Part shown: piece after piece, positions 63,846-64,000 of the stretch
Numbering within the stretch: position 1 is the first letter of the stretch
Layout of the letters: every line of letters begins with the position of its first letter
Assembly (NCBI GenBank): GCA_963580285.1
Contig: OY757011.1
Coordinates: 198,789,644 to 198,853,643, forward strand
Origin: Lucinisca nassula
Taxonomy: Eukaryota > Mollusca > Bivalvia > Lucinida > Lucinidae
Length of the DNA: 64,000 nucleotides
Reading direction: 5' to 3'
The notes under the pieces: model-generated
Seen by the model: the letters and a program-made list of their open reading frames with translations, nothing else
Told to the model about the DNA's origin: nothing
Database searches by the model: none
Made by a program: the position numbers and the translations under genes

Positions 63846-64000
63846 TAACCCATATATGACAATGGAATCTTCCACCTAGTTTGTTTGGAGTGGTCCATTT
63901 CTAATTATAGGGGTGTCATGTTTGGTTTTCTTTGTGGCAAATTTTACAAAAACGAATGTTCCTTAAGCAAACAGTGTAGATCCAGATCAGACGCCGCGTT
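63846..64000. mobile_element. TTAA-flanked MITE H, cut by the window end
   Basis: TTAACCCATATATGACAATGG to AGCAAACAGTGTAGATCCAG. Confidence 0.7.

Overview
The window looks like non-coding, repeat-dense DNA from an animal nuclear genome, most likely a mollusc and probably a bivalve. This is inferred from the style of the repeats: tRNA-headed SINEs, TTAA-flanked MITEs, Helitron-like elements with short 3' hairpins, and hundreds of bases of palindromic MITEs. No species can be named from sequence alone. There is one 200-base assembly gap (10237-10436). There is no bacterial-type gene organisation; almost every long open frame is a repeat or a decayed transposon.

One host gene can be supported. 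On the plus strand, five small exons (3857-4003, 6421-6469, 13082-13161, 15431-15511, 17498-17593) have consensus splice sites, fully compatible phases (0-0, 0-1, 1-0, 0-0, 0-stop) and one continuous frame of 150 residues plus TAA. They encode the C-terminal part of a lysine- and serine-rich, probably disordered protein that ends with a proline-rich SH3-ligand-like motif. The 5' part of the gene lies outside the window or in exons I could not see. The introns (about 2.4, 6.6, 2.3 and 2.0 kb) are filled with transposable elements, and a 267-bp near-complete palindrome lies 100 bp after the stop codon, probably in the 3' UTR.

The rest is a layered record of transposition. 1-1573 is a decayed BEL/Pao pol (minus). 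26550-28060 is a decayed non-LTR retrotransposon (plus). 29318-31124 is a dead Tc1-like element with intact terminal repeats. 43291-44598 and 61241-62897 are two dead 1.31-kb mariners. Short families recur throughout. Repeat A is a roughly 0.4-0.5 kb dispersed repeat. SINE-B is about 300 bp with target duplications of 12-15 bp, most often 13. SINE-1 to SINE-5 are mostly tRNA-headed. Palindromic MITEs C and D have ends CATTACG...CGTGATG. TTAA MITEs have a GCAAACAGTGTAGA-type hairpin. There are also TACAGT-ended MITEs, two hAT-like MITEs and three Helitron-like elements.

The most unusual structures are these. (1) A 5.05-kb foldback-like unit (18799-23849) has ends that are inverted arrays of a 43-bp repeat containing a 28-bp palindrome, and it sits in a C MITE with a perfect 10-bp target duplication. 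(2) The C/D palindromic MITEs match empty sites exactly, without any target duplication, in internal comparisons. (3) A roughly 40-bp palindromic core is shared by otherwise unrelated MITE families. (4) A five-level nested insertion (55928-57710) can be unpicked in order.
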